Assembly: GCF_900129485.1 (NCBI RefSeq)
Contig: NZ_FQVW01000001.1
Location: forward strand, 413,708-477,707
Length of the DNA: 64,000 bases
Origin: Ornithinibacillus halophilus
GTDB lineage: Bacteria; Bacillota; Bacilli; Bacillales; Amphibacillaceae
Direction: 5' to 3'
Part shown: positions 48,075-58,104 of the stretch, in pieces
Position numbering within the stretch: the stretch's first letter is position 1
Layout: each line of letters starts with the position of its first letter
Notes under the pieces: generated by a model
What the model saw: only the letters and a program-made list of their open reading frames with translations
Databases searched by the model: none
Told to the model about the DNA's origin: nothing
Program-made: the position numbers and the translations under genes

Positions 48075-49625
48075 CTAAAAGTCTCTATTCGTAATCTCGT
48101 CGTATAATTTTTGGTAGGATTCATTATTAGGTTTTAATTGATAAGCCTTTTCGATTAATTCTACTGCTTTAGGGTTATCAGTACGATTATAGAGTAATGC
48201 TAAATTATAGTATGATTCAGGTATTCTATTTTCCCTATCTTGTATTTCGATGCTTTTCTCAAGGTCCTCAATTGCTAATTCAACATCATTTAGACCAATG
48301 TAGCCATATGATCGTTGAAAAAGTAGTATCGCTTCAAATTCACCAGGATTTTCTAACCCAATATTTGCTCTTTCAACAATTTCTTCATACTTATTCTGTT
48401 CAATATACTCTTCAATAAAGGTCAACTGGACGAGAGGACTATTTTCATTTTTATCAATTCCGTAGACTAAGACTACACCAACTAGCACTACAAATAAAAT
48501 AGTTGCTATAATTTGCTTTAACCCATCCTTCTTTTTAGGTAAGTGAACAATAAATGCTCCTAAAAACCCCGCAGCTAGACCTCCCATATGGGCCCATGCA
48601 TCGACTTGTGGGACTACAAAGCCAAAAACAGTATTTATGATTAATAAAATAATGACATTATTTCCCATCGTTTGAAAAAATATATCCTTATACACCATTC
48701 CAAAAAACAACAATGCACCAAATAAACCGAATAATGCTCCTGATGCTCCTGCTGACACGTTCTCAGTTAGTGCAAAACTCGCTAAACTTCCACCCAAACC
48801 TGCTAAAAAGTAGATGATTAAGAATCTCCATGAACCGTAAATTTTCTCAATTAAATTTCCAAGATAATAAATTGCTAACATGTTCATTAATAAGTGGAAG
48901 AAGCCTATGTGTAAAAACATGGCACTAAATAATCGCCACCATTCACCATTTATGATTGCTGGGTTATATTTAGCTCCAAATTGAATAAGGTTTTCCGTAT
49001 TCTGACTACCACCACTAATCTCCAGCAAGAAGAATACCAATACATTAATTGCTAGTAAGATGTAAGTAAATATTGGTTTACCAAATGTAAAAACCTGTTT
49101 ATATTCTTTTCTACGATCATGCAATAGTTTGGTAAGATATTGTTTATTCGATTGATTGGCATATTCCATTTCTAACTCTGATTTCTCAATATCAATAGTT
49201 TTTTTGTCCGAAACATTGACCGCATTCTGAAAACGAGCTAATTCATCATTAAAATTTGTCTCTTCTAAGTAGTAAACGTTCATGGTTATAGGGGTTTTTT
49301 CTTTTAACCGAAGTGTCTTTTTTAATACCTCCCAATCATCTACAGGGGCATTTTGAGCTATATATACATTATGTAGTTCGATTTTTCCTCGAAATAACTT
49401 TTTCATCGTTTTAACTTTTTGAAAAAAAAGTCCTACATCTTGTTTAAGATGATTTTTCCAATCGAATTGCCGATTTACAATTCGAATTACTGTGGAGACT
49501 TTATTGTTGTATTTTTCCAACCAAATCTCCTTCGTTTTTTCATTCATGCTTAACACATTAAAGTTTTCATGTTCCGCTAACTGTGTAGCTAAAGCAAAAG
49601 CTTTATACTGTTCTTTTAATACCAT
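48075..49625 (-). CDS. gluP: GluP rhomboid intramembrane protease with TPR
   Basis: 516 aa. Cytoplasmic N-terminal domain of about 170 residues, then seven TM helices with the rhomboid serine motif GASGALFG (about 290-300) and the catalytic histidine HMGGLAAGFLGA, then C-terminal TPR-like repeats (about 410-510). In B. subtilis YqgP/GluP protease and FtsH act on the Mg transporter MgtE under Mn stress. The start has GGAGGG upstream. Confidence 0.93.
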   Translation of the reverse strand: MVLKEQYKAFALATQLAEHENFNVLSMNEKTKEIWLEKYNNKVSTVIRIVNRQFDWKNHLKQDVGLFFQKVKTMKKLFRGKIELHNVYIAQNAPVDDWEVLKKTLRLKEKTPITMNVYYLEETNFNDELARFQNAVNVSDKKTIDIEKSELEMEYANQSNKQYLTKLLHDRRKEYKQVFTFGKPIFTYILLAINVLVFFLLEISGGSQNTENLIQFGAKYNPAIINGEWWRLFSAMFLHIGFFHLLMNMLAIYYLGNLIEKIYGSWRFLIIYFLAGLGGSLASFALTENVSAGASGALFGLFGALLFFGMVYKDIFFQTMGNNVIILLIINTVFGFVVPQVDAWAHMGGLAAGFLGAFIVHLPKKKDGLKQIIATILFVVLVGVVLVYGIDKNENSPLVQLTFIEEYIEQNKYEEIVERANIGLENPGEFEAILLFQRSYGYIGLNDVELAIEDLEKSIEIQDRENRIPESYYNLALLYNRTDNPKAVELIEKAYQLKPNNESYQKLYDEITNRDF

Positions 49626-49802
49626 ATATTTTCCTCCCCCCTCCCATCATAGCAGAACCCTGTTTTAATTAATATTTTGAAATACTTTCGAAGGTGATTA
49701 ACATCAGTAACGCTCGTGATGTGTTTATTTATACTAATAAATGAGTTACAAGCAAATAATTCCTTAAACAATGAAGAGGCAGGGGAAAAAGTATTTAGAT
49801 AC

Positions 49803-49845
49803 ATCAAAATCCGAACAATATGAAGAAACTGTTCGGATTTTTGAA
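49803..49845. terminator. hairpin upstream of gluP
   Basis: AAAATCCGAACA pairs with TGTTCGGATTTT over a 12-nt loop; bidirectional form. It probably ends transcripts reading in from yqgO/yqgN. Confidence 0.75.
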
Positions 49846-49864
49846 ATTATGAGCGAATTTGTGT

Positions 49865-50390
49865 GGTTGTGCGAATTCTACCGCTTAGGAAAATACACTA
49901 AGCTTTCCGCGGGCGGCTGGTGAGCCTCCTCGTGCTACGCACTGTGGGGTCTCACCTATGCCTTTGCTCCCGCAGGACAAGAAGGGCATCGGAAGCATAA
50001 TCATCGCACGAAGGAAATTGTTCTATATTTCCGAGGAGTCTTCGTGTATTTCCTTCGCTAGTTTCGCACCAATATCAATTTAAAGTATTGCGATTTAGAT
50101 TGTTGATTGAAACGAATGGCAGTCGACTCCTTGAAAATGCATTTCCATTTGCATTTTCTGCATGCGATGTTCCTATGACGTAGCCTTCCTTGTGACTGCG
50201 ATTACTCGCCCCACCAAAAAATCTGTCCTGTGGGAATAGAACGTGTCTGAAGACCCCGAGAGATGTACCTGCGTCTACTAGAAAATCTAAGAAGTCTATT
50301 CCTCGGTACAAGGCAGCAATGAAGTATTTCAAGTAGTCGCCTGGCTGAAGCCGTGCTCACAGAAAGCGACTGCCAGCAGTGGAAATCAAC
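49865..50390. repeat. dispersed repeat, copy 1
   Basis: GC-richer, gene-free block between gluP and yqgO. It shares most of its length, in inverse orientation, with 62956-63367. Shared stretches include GTGGGGTCTCACCTATGCC, CTTGAAAATGCATTTCC, GACTGCGATTACTCGCCCC, ATTCCTCGGT and GAAAGCGACTG. It also has an internal segment (49977-50033 area) not seen in copy 2. Several self-complementary parts suggest structure. Short frames inside look like chance. Confidence 0.85.
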
Positions 50391-50421
50391 TTGGTTCTAA
50401 CTATAATTAAGTCACGACCTC

Positions 50422-50625
50422 TTAGGATTCAGTGGATGTATTTGCTGATTGTGAAAATAAACTTGGAATAATTTTAGAGCGTAATGTAGGCATATTCATG
50501 GAAACAGATACTGCTATTTTCCTTAAAAACCCAACAGCTAATATCATATTCATTACACGATATCGCCAACGATATATCATTGTAACTACGGTAGCTAAGC
50601 ACGTTAAGAATACAACTATTCTCAT
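50422..50625 (-). CDS. yqgO: YqgO-like small protein
   Basis: 67 aa with a hydrophobic N-terminal segment (MRIVVFLTCLATVVTMIY) and the conserved-looking YRWRYRVMN. AAAGGGTG precedes the ATG. The position between yqgN and gluP is the yqgO place in B. subtilis. The repeat copy lies between it and gluP. Its function is unknown. Confidence 0.7.
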   Translation of the reverse strand: MRIVVFLTCLATVVTMIYRWRYRVMNMILAVGFLRKIAVSVSMNMPTLRSKIIPSLFSQSANTSTES

Positions 50626-50709
50626 ATAAACACCCTTTTCTAAATTGATAAATGATTACTATTAGTTATTATCAATTACATTAGGAATATACACCTGAGA
50701 AAATAGTTA

Positions 50710-51276
50710 CTAATTCCAACATTCGACAATTTGTTCATTCGTTACGATATATTGAACAGGAATATCAAATGGTTCTGTAGGAATAGAATCAAGAAGTTGT
50801 TCATGAAATGCCAGCGAAATAGTTACATTGGGATAATTAACTAAATAACGATCATAGTAGCCCCCACCAAAACCAATTCGATATCCCTTTTTATCAAATA
50901 ACAAGCCCGGAACAATTAACAGGTCAATTTCATTGGAATTAATTTCTTTATTCGATTCCGGTTTAGGTTCTAACAAATTATAATAGACGACTTCTAATTC
51001 ACTATAATCAGTAAAAGAATAAAATTGCATTTCTTTGCTCTCTGGTAAACATTTCGGAACAGCTATCGTCTTTCCAGCTGCCCATCCCTGTTCAATTATG
51101 GTTTTTGTTTCCCACTCAAATCCTTTTGAAATAGTAATCCCAATAGTGTTGGCCTGTTTCCAAAGGTCTGATCCTGTTAATTTCGTTGTAAGGTTTTCTT
51201 CAATTATTTTCTTTTCATGTTCGTCTATGTTTTTTAACTTATTAATAGCAAAACTTCTTAATTCACTCTTATCCAT
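50710..51276 (-). CDS. yqgN: 5-formyltetrahydrofolate cyclo-ligase (YqgN)
   Basis: 188 aa enzyme that converts 5-formyl-THF to 5,10-methenyl-THF. The ATP-binding signature is GFGGGYYDRYL near residue 150, with the N-terminal LysSerGlu-type start helices. The ATG at 51276 follows GGGGAGGG. It sits after rpmG on the same strand. Confidence 0.94.
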   Translation of the reverse strand: MDKSELRSFAINKLKNIDEHEKKIIEENLTTKLTGSDLWKQANTIGITISKGFEWETKTIIEQGWAAGKTIAVPKCLPESKEMQFYSFTDYSELEVVYYNLLEPKPESNKEINSNEIDLLIVPGLLFDKKGYRIGFGGGYYDRYLVNYPNVTISLAFHEQLLDSIPTEPFDIPVQYIVTNEQIVECWN

Positions 51277-51313
51277 CTTAACCCTCCCCATTATGTATAA
51301 CTTTATTCTAGTC

Positions 51314-51350
51314 AAATAAAGGCCAGACTACAATGAAGTAATCTGGCCTA
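51314..51350 (-). terminator. terminator between rpmG and yqgN
   Basis: AGGCCAGA pairs with TCTGGCCT; on the minus strand it is followed by CTTTATTT. Confidence 0.8.
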
Positions 51351-51358
51351 CCCATAAA

Positions 51359-51508
51359 CTATTTAGTTTCACGGTGTAAAGTGTGTTTTTTAAGACGTGG
51401 ACAATATTTCATAAGCTCGATACGCTCAGGATTTGTACGCTTATTTTTAGTAGAGATATAGTTGCGATCTCCTGTTTCAGTACAAGCTAAAGTAATGTTA
51501 ACGCGCAT
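51359..51508 (-). CDS. rpmG: ribosomal protein L33 (RpmG), cysteine-poor form
   Basis: 49 aa 50S subunit protein, [18 protein letters not shown] onward, ending [12 protein letters not shown]. The first cysteine pair is broken (CTET instead of CTEC) and the second is a single Cys (KYCPRL), so it should not bind zinc. This is the zinc-independent type that some Bacillus use when zinc is low. GGGAG precedes the ATG. Confidence 0.96.
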   Translation of the reverse strand: MRVNITLACTETGDRNYISTKNKRTNPERIELMKYCPRLKKHTLHRETK

Positions 51509-51680
51509 GTTTTTCCCTCCAAACTATTGTAACTTGCAATATAGGCATAATGACATTATTTCAGACTTATTTATAATAGCAGAAGTTTCGTTATCAATCA
51601 AGTCTATGGAAAAAATTAAATGTTTTCTCTTTATAATTTGTATGGTATAACTATTAATGGGAAGAAATGGAGGTAGAAGA

Positions 51681-51902
51681 ATGATATTCGGTAGTATACT
51701 TATTATTTTAGCAATTGCGCTTGTATTGTTTGTTTTATCATTTTTCCTAAATGATAAATTTGATAAGCTAGAGACAGAGATAGAACAGCTATCAATTTCT
51801 ACAATGCAAGATTCGTACCAGTTAAAGAAAAAAGTACAAATTTTAGAAGAAGAATTATTAACTGATACTATCTCAAGTGACGAAGATCTATATCGTAACT
51901 AG
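51681..51902 (+). CDS. small membrane protein with coiled coil
   Basis: 73 aa from the ATG at 51681, which follows GGAGG. One TM segment (about residues 3-22) and then a Glu/Leu-rich coiled coil ([14 protein letters not shown] on). I do not recognise it. It is divergent from rpmG and upstream of the YceG-like protein. Confidence 0.75.
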   Translation: MIFGSILIILAIALVLFVLSFFLNDKFDKLETEIEQLSISTMQDSYQLKKKVQILEEELLTDTISSDEDLYRN

Positions 51903-52018
51903 ATTATAAAAGAAACATATTTATGGGGGTCATACTGCAGATTCAAGTGGTATAAATCTTCATTAAGACGGGGGTCTTACCCTATATACGGGAAAACTTA
52001 CAAAGATAGGTGAATAGA

Positions 52019-52603
52019 ATGAAACAACCAATTCGTGCATTTTCTATTGGGCTTTTTACGGCCGGCATGATTCTACTAGTTGTTAATTACTTTTCCAATG
52101 GTGGTGTACAAGATATATCAGAAATGCCCGTTGAAGATGTTATCGAACACCTTAAAGAAGACGGATATCGAGTTTTAACAGAATCTGAATATATTACACT
52201 ATCAGTGAATCAAGACAAACAATTGGAATCAACTGAAGAAGAAAATACTACAAAAGAAGAAGATACTTCAACTGATGATAAAGAAAAAGAAAACCAAGAA
52301 GACTCTGTTGAAGAAAATGGAAATGATGATCAAAAGCAAGAATCTGATTCGAATGATAAAGAAGATAAAGATAAAGATGAAGAAGAAGAAACAACTATTA
52401 GCTACACAATTAATATTGAATCAGGAACGGCTTCTTCTGGTATAGCTAAAGAATTAGAAGAAAACAATATTATAGATAACGCTGATGAATTTAATCGCTA
52501 TCTCGACACAGAAGGATATAGCTTAAGAATACAGCTCGGAGAATTTACAGTATCGAATGATATGAGTTTTTATGAATTAGCAGAAGTTTTAACAAATAAT
52601 TAA
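52019..52603 (+). CDS. membrane-anchored YceG/MltG-like domain protein
   Basis: About 194 aa. TM anchor (about residues 5-25), then a 60-residue very acidic linker full of Glu, Asp, Lys and Asn (about 70-130), then a small C-terminal domain of the MltG/YceG N-terminal LysM-like type (GTASSGIAKELEENNIIDNADEF). It lacks the MltG catalytic domain. AGGTGA precedes the ATG. It may be a cell-wall-binding or regulator protein; the function is not known. Confidence 0.78.
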   Translation: MKQPIRAFSIGLFTAGMILLVVNYFSNGGVQDISEMPVEDVIEHLKEDGYRVLTESEYITLSVNQDKQLESTEEENTTKEEDTSTDDKEKENQEDSVEENGNDDQKQESDSNDKEDKDKDEEEETTISYTINIESGTASSGIAKELEENNIIDNADEFNRYLDTEGYSLRIQLGEFTVSNDMSFYELAEVLTNN

Positions 52604-52625
52604 GAAAAGTACAGAGTTCCTAAGA

Positions 52626-52656
52626 AAGAGGCTGTCAATTCGACAGCCTCTTTTAA
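52626..52656 (+). terminator. terminator after the MltG-like gene
   Basis: AGAGGCTGTC pairs with GACAGCCTCT, then TTT. The sequence resembles the arms of the 9841-9918 element. Confidence 0.9.
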
Positions 52657-52695
52657 AGTTTAACTCTCAGAGTTGTTTAGCCCCTAGCTCTGTAC

Positions 52696-53355
52696 TTAGT
52701 AGTTTAGGTTTACGTTTTCGCCTTTAACGAGGAACAAAATACTTTCCCCTATATTCGTAATGTGATCAGCAAATCTTTCTAAATATCGAGCAGTAAATGC
52801 TATTTGCATTACGTATTGGATCTCATTTGGGTCTGTTGCTGTTTCACTTAATAATTCCGTTACAATAGTCTTATATAACTTATCTACTTTATCATCCAAT
52901 TCAGGTAATTTTCGTGCTACAGAAATATCTTCGTATTTAAATGCATTCATAGCTGTGTCAAGCATTTGAAGAGTTAAGTCACGCATTTGCTTTAAGTCTT
53001 CTGGTATCTTTATTAAATTATCTTCTCCTAGATGAATTGTTGCTTTTGCAATATTCTTAGCATTATCACCCATTCTTTCAATATCAGTTACGATTCTAAG
53101 AGCAATAATTAACCGACGTAAATCAGTTGCAACTGGTTGCTGTTTAGCAATTAATAGGGTTGTTTTATCATTAATTTCCATTTCTTTTTTATCGATTACT
53201 TTATCATTTGTTATGACCTCGTTCGCTAATGATACATCCTGATTGTATAAAGCATCAATTGCAACACGTAACGCTTTTTCACTTATATTAGCTAAATCAA
53301 CGATATCTTGTTTTATTTCATCCAGCTGATTATGAAATTGTCCCCGAATTGTCAT
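52696..53355 (-). CDS. phoU: PhoU, phosphate regulatory protein
   Basis: 219 aa, two repeated three-helix PhoU domains with metal-cluster acidic motifs such as RIVTDIERMGDNAKNIA and ARYLERFADHITNIGE. It normally acts with PstB to damp phosphate signalling. The start ATG at 53355 follows AGGAGAGG. Unlike B. subtilis, there is no pst operon between it and pbpA. Confidence 0.94.
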   Translation of the reverse strand: MTIRGQFHNQLDEIKQDIVDLANISEKALRVAIDALYNQDVSLANEVITNDKVIDKKEMEINDKTTLLIAKQQPVATDLRRLIIALRIVTDIERMGDNAKNIAKATIHLGEDNLIKIPEDLKQMRDLTLQMLDTAMNAFKYEDISVARKLPELDDKVDKLYKTIVTELLSETATDPNEIQYVMQIAFTARYLERFADHITNIGESILFLVKGENVNLNY

Positions 53356-53451
53356 ATAACCTCTCCTATCCATGTAGATTAGTTTAATTATCTAATTAAA
53401 TCGTATCCCAATAATATAAAGAGGTTATTAATAGTATGTAAAATTTATGTA

Positions 53452-53484
53452 AAAAAACCTAGATCACTGAGGACCTAGGTTTTA
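53452..53484 (-). terminator. terminator after pbpA
   Basis: AAACCTAG pairs with CTAGGTTT; on the minus strand the hairpin ends in a long T run, just past the pbpA stop. Confidence 0.88.
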
Positions 53485-53485
53485 T

Positions 53486-55618
53486 TTATTCATCATTATT
53501 TTGATCTGATTCTTCATCAGTCTCTTCAGTCTCATCATCTTGATTATTACCTGCTCTTTGTTCTTTAAGTTCAAAATAGGCATCTAATATTCGTGTACCA
53601 ATGACATTGTTAATGGGGTGCTGTTGAGACACACCTCGACCAGTTTTAGGAACAACTACAGCAAATGCAACTTCTGGATCATCAAATGGTGCATAGCCTA
53701 CTAACGTTAAATTCAAAGTATATACCATGTTACCATCTTCATCTGTAAATTCGTATTCTGCTGTTCCCGTCTTTCCAGCTGGATTATATTCTTTATCCTT
53801 AAAGTAGGAATATGCTGTCCCACCTTGGGTTTGAAAAACTTGCCTAAACCCTTCTTGAACACGTTCAACTAATGATTGGTCCATATCGACCCTATTCAAA
53901 CTTTCTGCATTTACCGATTGGTAAATAGATCCTAGACCGGTTGAATCTGGTTCTCGGACTTCTTTTAACAAGCGAGGTCGTACGCGGTATCCATCATTTG
54001 CGATTGTAGAAACGTATTGAGCTAACTGCAATGTTGTAAAGGTATCATACTGGCCAATTGCATAGTCCATTAGTAGACCTGCTTTTAAAAGAGTTCCTTT
54101 TACTCCAGTTGCTTCGTTTGGGTAATCAATTCCAGTTTTAACTCCTAATCCCAACTGAGCAAAATAGTTTCTCATTTCACGAAATGCATCCGGGTTAAAT
54201 CTTGCCGTCTCACCATTAGGAAATGGATAGCGATTTTCTCCCCCCATTTTAAGAGCAACATAAAACATATAAACGTTTGATGAGCGCCTTAAGGCACCGT
54301 AATCATTTAATACACCTAATCCCGTTGTCCATGAACCCTTTGGCTCATCTCCTCCAATTCTAATTGGACTATCACGAAAAGAACTTCCAGGTTTAATAAC
54401 TCCTGATTCGTATCCGGCTAATATGGTTGCACCTTTTACAACAGATCCGGGTTGGTGAGCATCATAGATAGTACGAAAAGAAACATTTTTAAAATCATTT
54501 TCCTTTCTATCATAACGTTGTCCACTTATGGCTAGTATCTCACCTGTTTTAGGATTCATCATAACTGCTAAAGCATCATCCATATACCGATTTCCTTGAG
54601 GATGTTTTTCAATAGCCGTTTTGAGTTCTTCCCGTAATATTTCGTCCACTTGTTTTTGTAGCTCCATATCAACCGTTAATACTAAGTCTTTTCCACTCTT
54701 CCCTTCAACAACAGTTTCCGAGTCGATTACTTTTCCTTTTTTAGTTGTATATTGTATTTGTTCTTTTCTACCTCGAAGAAGTTCTTCATACTGCAGTTCT
54801 AATCCACTACGGCCCACTCGGTCGTTCCTACTATAACCTCTAGTCAAATAATAATCTTCATTATCTGCAAGAATTCCTTCTGATTGATCCGTTATTTTCC
54901 CTATGAGATTCTGTAATGTATCTCCGTATGGAAAATCTCTATCCCAATCTGTTGTTGCGTTAATTCCTGGTAATTCATCCAAATGTTCAGCAACTTTTGC
55001 ATATTCTTCAGGAGTGACATTTACATTCTTAACGATTTGTGGTGTTAAAGAAAATGCTTTATCTAATTCCTTTTTAATATGGATAACTTCTAGTTCTTCT
55101 TCAGTAAAATTACTAATTTCTTCATCTGTAATCCTACTCATAATTGTACTATATTCTTCTCCACTATCCATTTCAGCAGCTTCTTCAACCGTTATACGAC
55201 TCTTTGCTTCTTCTTCGTTGAGTAAATACCAATAGTCTTTCTTATCGCGATCCGTAATTCTGTTGATAAATTCTCCATCTTCATCCTTCATACTAATGAA
55301 CTCTGATAATTTAACAGCTACATCTAATCTGTCTTTTGCCTGAACTCCTTTGGGTGGAGTATACGTAATAGCATATAATGGTGCATTATCGACGATTACA
55401 TTATAATTACGATCGTACATTTTCCCTCTTGGTACAGGTATTTTAGTCGTGTCTTTTATCGTTCGGTCAATTTCTTTTTGGAAATCTTCCCCATTTAAAA
55501 TTTGCACAACACCTAACTGTACAATTAAGACCGAAAACATTAAAAATACAATAAAGAATAATATATTTAACCGAAAGGGAAGCTGAGCTTTTTTCTTTTT
55601 CTTCTTTTTCTCTACCAT
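53486..55618 (-). CDS. pbpA: PbpA, class B penicillin-binding protein 2
   Basis: 710 aa transpeptidase for lateral wall synthesis. Short cytoplasmic tail of lysines, one TM (about 17-40), dimerisation/pedestal region, then the transpeptidase with active-site SVVK (HQPGSVVKGAT), SSN (RRSSNVYM) and KTG (AGKTGTAEYEF). The C terminus is strongly acidic (DDETEETDEESDQNNDE). The length fits PBP2a/PbpA. Confidence 0.93.
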   Translation of the reverse strand: MVEKKKKKKKAQLPFRLNILFFIVFLMFSVLIVQLGVVQILNGEDFQKEIDRTIKDTTKIPVPRGKMYDRNYNVIVDNAPLYAITYTPPKGVQAKDRLDVAVKLSEFISMKDEDGEFINRITDRDKKDYWYLLNEEEAKSRITVEEAAEMDSGEEYSTIMSRITDEEISNFTEEELEVIHIKKELDKAFSLTPQIVKNVNVTPEEYAKVAEHLDELPGINATTDWDRDFPYGDTLQNLIGKITDQSEGILADNEDYYLTRGYSRNDRVGRSGLELQYEELLRGRKEQIQYTTKKGKVIDSETVVEGKSGKDLVLTVDMELQKQVDEILREELKTAIEKHPQGNRYMDDALAVMMNPKTGEILAISGQRYDRKENDFKNVSFRTIYDAHQPGSVVKGATILAGYESGVIKPGSSFRDSPIRIGGDEPKGSWTTGLGVLNDYGALRRSSNVYMFYVALKMGGENRYPFPNGETARFNPDAFREMRNYFAQLGLGVKTGIDYPNEATGVKGTLLKAGLLMDYAIGQYDTFTTLQLAQYVSTIANDGYRVRPRLLKEVREPDSTGLGSIYQSVNAESLNRVDMDQSLVERVQEGFRQVFQTQGGTAYSYFKDKEYNPAGKTGTAEYEFTDEDGNMVYTLNLTLVGYAPFDDPEVAFAVVVPKTGRGVSQQHPINNVIGTRILDAYFELKEQRAGNNQDDETEETDEESDQNNDE

Positions 55619-55691
55619 TTTTTATTCTCTCCCCAAAATAACTATCTATTTCATTCATTATAGCATGTATAAGTTACATGAATAATATATA

Positions 55692-56960
55692 TTAACGTTT
55701 TTTTTCATCAGAAATTTCTTCCTGCACAATTACTTTCTTCTTAGGAGACGTTAAATGTACTTTTCTGACAAAAATATAAATAAACAGTTGAAGTGCACCA
55801 AAGATAACTAACAGGATAGGAATAATTGTATCTGCATCAAAGAAGGAAATAGCTAGTAGGAAAAAGAGGATTGATATAACTCTTCCAATATTAAGAAAGA
55901 ATTCACGTACAACGATATACTCAATCCGTAATTCCTTCGCATTCCTCGCTTTACCAATTACGTCATAGGTCATGGAGACATAAGGCACATTGATAATCGG
56001 ATAAGCTATCCCAATTAATATCCCATAGATAATTAAAGTCGTAAAACTCGCATGGGTTAAAATTATAAACAGTGAGAGGTAAAGAATTAGGCTTCCTATT
56101 AATATGGCACGTTTACGTCTAGTTGGTTTGATAAACTTCGTTGCTAAAAAATAGAAAACAAAAGAAAAGCCAGAGAAAAATAAATTAAACATCCCTAATG
56201 AAAGTTCACTCTGTGTTACGATATAAATCCATATCGTAATCACAAACATAAATATACCTTCACGCAGCCCTTGGAATACATGGGCGTTTAAGATTCTATT
56301 CCAATTCTTATTACGCTTTCTCTCTCTAACTATTTTTTTGAAATAAAAAAATCCTTCTGCTTGTCTTCTTTTAATAAAAAAACTCGTAATGACAGCTAAA
56401 ATAAATAGTGCAAATGATGAAGTAAAAATAATTGTGTAGCCTACGTTTTCAGGCATACGTGAGATTATAAAACCTGCAGAAATTGGTGCAATCATCCCAC
56501 CAAACGATTGCAGTACACCAAGAAAACCATTAAAGAAATCTCGTGTCTCAGGTTCGGTTATTTCAAAGGTTAAAACATTAAATGCTAACCAGTAGAAACC
56601 ATATCCAACCCCTAAAACACTCCCTAAAATAAAATTATACGTTGCGGCTTTTTCTGCTATCACTAATACACTTAAAAAAAATAGCGATAAAAAAATGACT
56701 CCTAATCGTAAAACAATTACTCTGTCAATTTTTTTCGCAATTTTTCCTGCTAAAATAAATGTGATTGGCTGGAAAATAAAAATCGCTAAATTATAAATCG
56801 CAATTGTAATATAATCACCAGCTTGTTTCCATAGATAAATATTTACAAATGTATTGGATAAATAAATCCCAAGTGAATATAGACCACCAATTAGCAAAAG
56901 AAAAATCAAATCACGATTAATCTCCGTGGTTCCAAAAATTTTTTGTAGATTTCTGTGCAT
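55692..56960 (-). CDS. yqgE: MFS transporter YqgE
   Basis: About 422 aa with twelve predicted TM helices and a short basic loop between helices 2 and 3 (GKIAKKIDRV). The start ATG (56960) lies just downstream of AAAAGGAG, far into the longer open frame. The substrate is unknown. Between pbpA and sodA, as in B. subtilis. Confidence 0.9.
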   Translation of the reverse strand: MHRNLQKIFGTTEINRDLIFLLLIGGLYSLGIYLSNTFVNIYLWKQAGDYITIAIYNLAIFIFQPITFILAGKIAKKIDRVIVLRLGVIFLSLFFLSVLVIAEKAATYNFILGSVLGVGYGFYWLAFNVLTFEITEPETRDFFNGFLGVLQSFGGMIAPISAGFIISRMPENVGYTIIFTSSFALFILAVITSFFIKRRQAEGFFYFKKIVRERKRNKNWNRILNAHVFQGLREGIFMFVITIWIYIVTQSELSLGMFNLFFSGFSFVFYFLATKFIKPTRRKRAILIGSLILYLSLFIILTHASFTTLIIYGILIGIAYPIINVPYVSMTYDVIGKARNAKELRIEYIVVREFFLNIGRVISILFFLLAISFFDADTIIPILLVIFGALQLFIYIFVRKVHLTSPKKKVIVQEEISDEKKR

Positions 56961-57039
56961 ATCGAATTGCTCCTTTTCTCTATTTATAGTTTGAGCAAAA
57001 CAATAACAGATATGCACTTGCTTTTCTGATATAAAAGTA

Positions 57040-57077
57040 AAAAGAAAGCATGGAATTGATATTCCATGCTTTCTTAT
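57040..57077 (-). terminator. terminator after sodA
   Basis: AAAGAAAGCATGGAAT pairs with ATTCCATGCTTTCTT, with T-rich flank on the minus strand. Confidence 0.9.
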
Positions 57078-57084
57078 CGAACAA

Positions 57085-57696
57085 TTATTTAGCTTCGTTA
57101 TAGTTTTTAGCAACCTCATCCCAATTAACTACATTCCAAAATGCTTTTGCATAATCAGGGCGTTTGTTTTGATATTTTAAGTAGTAAGCATGCTCCCAAA
57201 CATCTAGACCAAGTAATGGAGTTTTACCTTCCATTAAAGGTGTATCTTGGTTAGGAGTTGATGTAACTTCTAACTCACCATTATTAAGTACTAACCATGC
57301 CCAACCTGAACCAAAACGAGTAGCAGCAGCACTTTCGAACTCTTCTTTAAACTTATCTAAACTACCAAATTTTGCATTTAGTTTGTCAGCTAGTTCTCCT
57401 GTTGGTTCTCCACCACCATTTGGAGATAATACTTTCCAGAATAAGCTATGGTTCGCATGGCCACCACCGTTATTGCGTACTGCAGTACGGATGTTTTCTG
57501 GTACAGCATCTAAGTTACTAACTAGATCCTCGATTGATTTGTCTTGAAGGTCTGCATGTCCTTCTAGAGCACCATTTAATTTTGTTACATAAGTATTATG
57601 ATGCTTTGTATGATGGATGTTCATTGTTTCTTTGTCAATATGTGGCTCTAATGCATCATATGCATAAGGCAATTCTGGTAATTGATAGTTTCCCAT
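57085..57696 (-). CDS. sodA: SodA, manganese superoxide dismutase
   Basis: 203 aa Fe/Mn-type dismutase. Metal ligands are in [29 protein letters not shown] and [14 protein letters not shown]. The GSGWAWLVL stretch and the Gln position point to Mn. MntR earlier in the window controls Mn import. Confidence 0.98.
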   Translation of the reverse strand: MGNYQLPELPYAYDALEPHIDKETMNIHHTKHHNTYVTKLNGALEGHADLQDKSIEDLVSNLDAVPENIRTAVRNNGGGHANHSLFWKVLSPNGGGEPTGELADKLNAKFGSLDKFKEEFESAAATRFGSGWAWLVLNNGELEVTSTPNQDTPLMEGKTPLLGLDVWEHAYYLKYQNKRPDYAKAFWNVVNWDEVAKNYNEAK

Positions 57697-57878
57697 TAAA
57701 ACTCCTCCTCAAAATTAAATTATTATATCAGGATGGAAAAATCACCCTTTAGTGAAAGATTATCAGAGCTTAACAGCAGTTGCAAATTATTTGCATAGGT
57801 TATTACTATGTAAATAGTTTTAATATAAATTAACAAAAAAAAACAAGCACATTTGCTTGTCTAAATTAAAGAAAGATA

Positions 57879-57954
<76 letters not shown>

Positions 57955-58104
57955 ATGTAATAAAAAGATGATCATTCAAAGATGCACTATGCTAGTCGTA
58001 CAGTAATTCAAGGTAGTAATTCTCCTCACAAAACCTACTATGATGTTACTCAAGAGGTTTACGGTTTTTCTACTGATTATACTACCGAGTGTATAGAATA
58101 TGTA

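Noticed and set aside
49616..49807. 63-codon minus-strand frame upstream of gluP
   Set aside because: Overlaps the gluP Shine-Dalgarno region, weak start, no similarity recognised.
50075..50332. 85-codon frame on the minus strand
   Set aside because: Entirely inside repeat copy 1; the matching region of copy 2 has changed bases with no sign of coding constraint.
51903..52018. Possible cis-regulatory RNA with two GGGGGTC repeats before the MltG-like gene
   Set aside because: Only two short repeats and no clear stem; not enough for a call.
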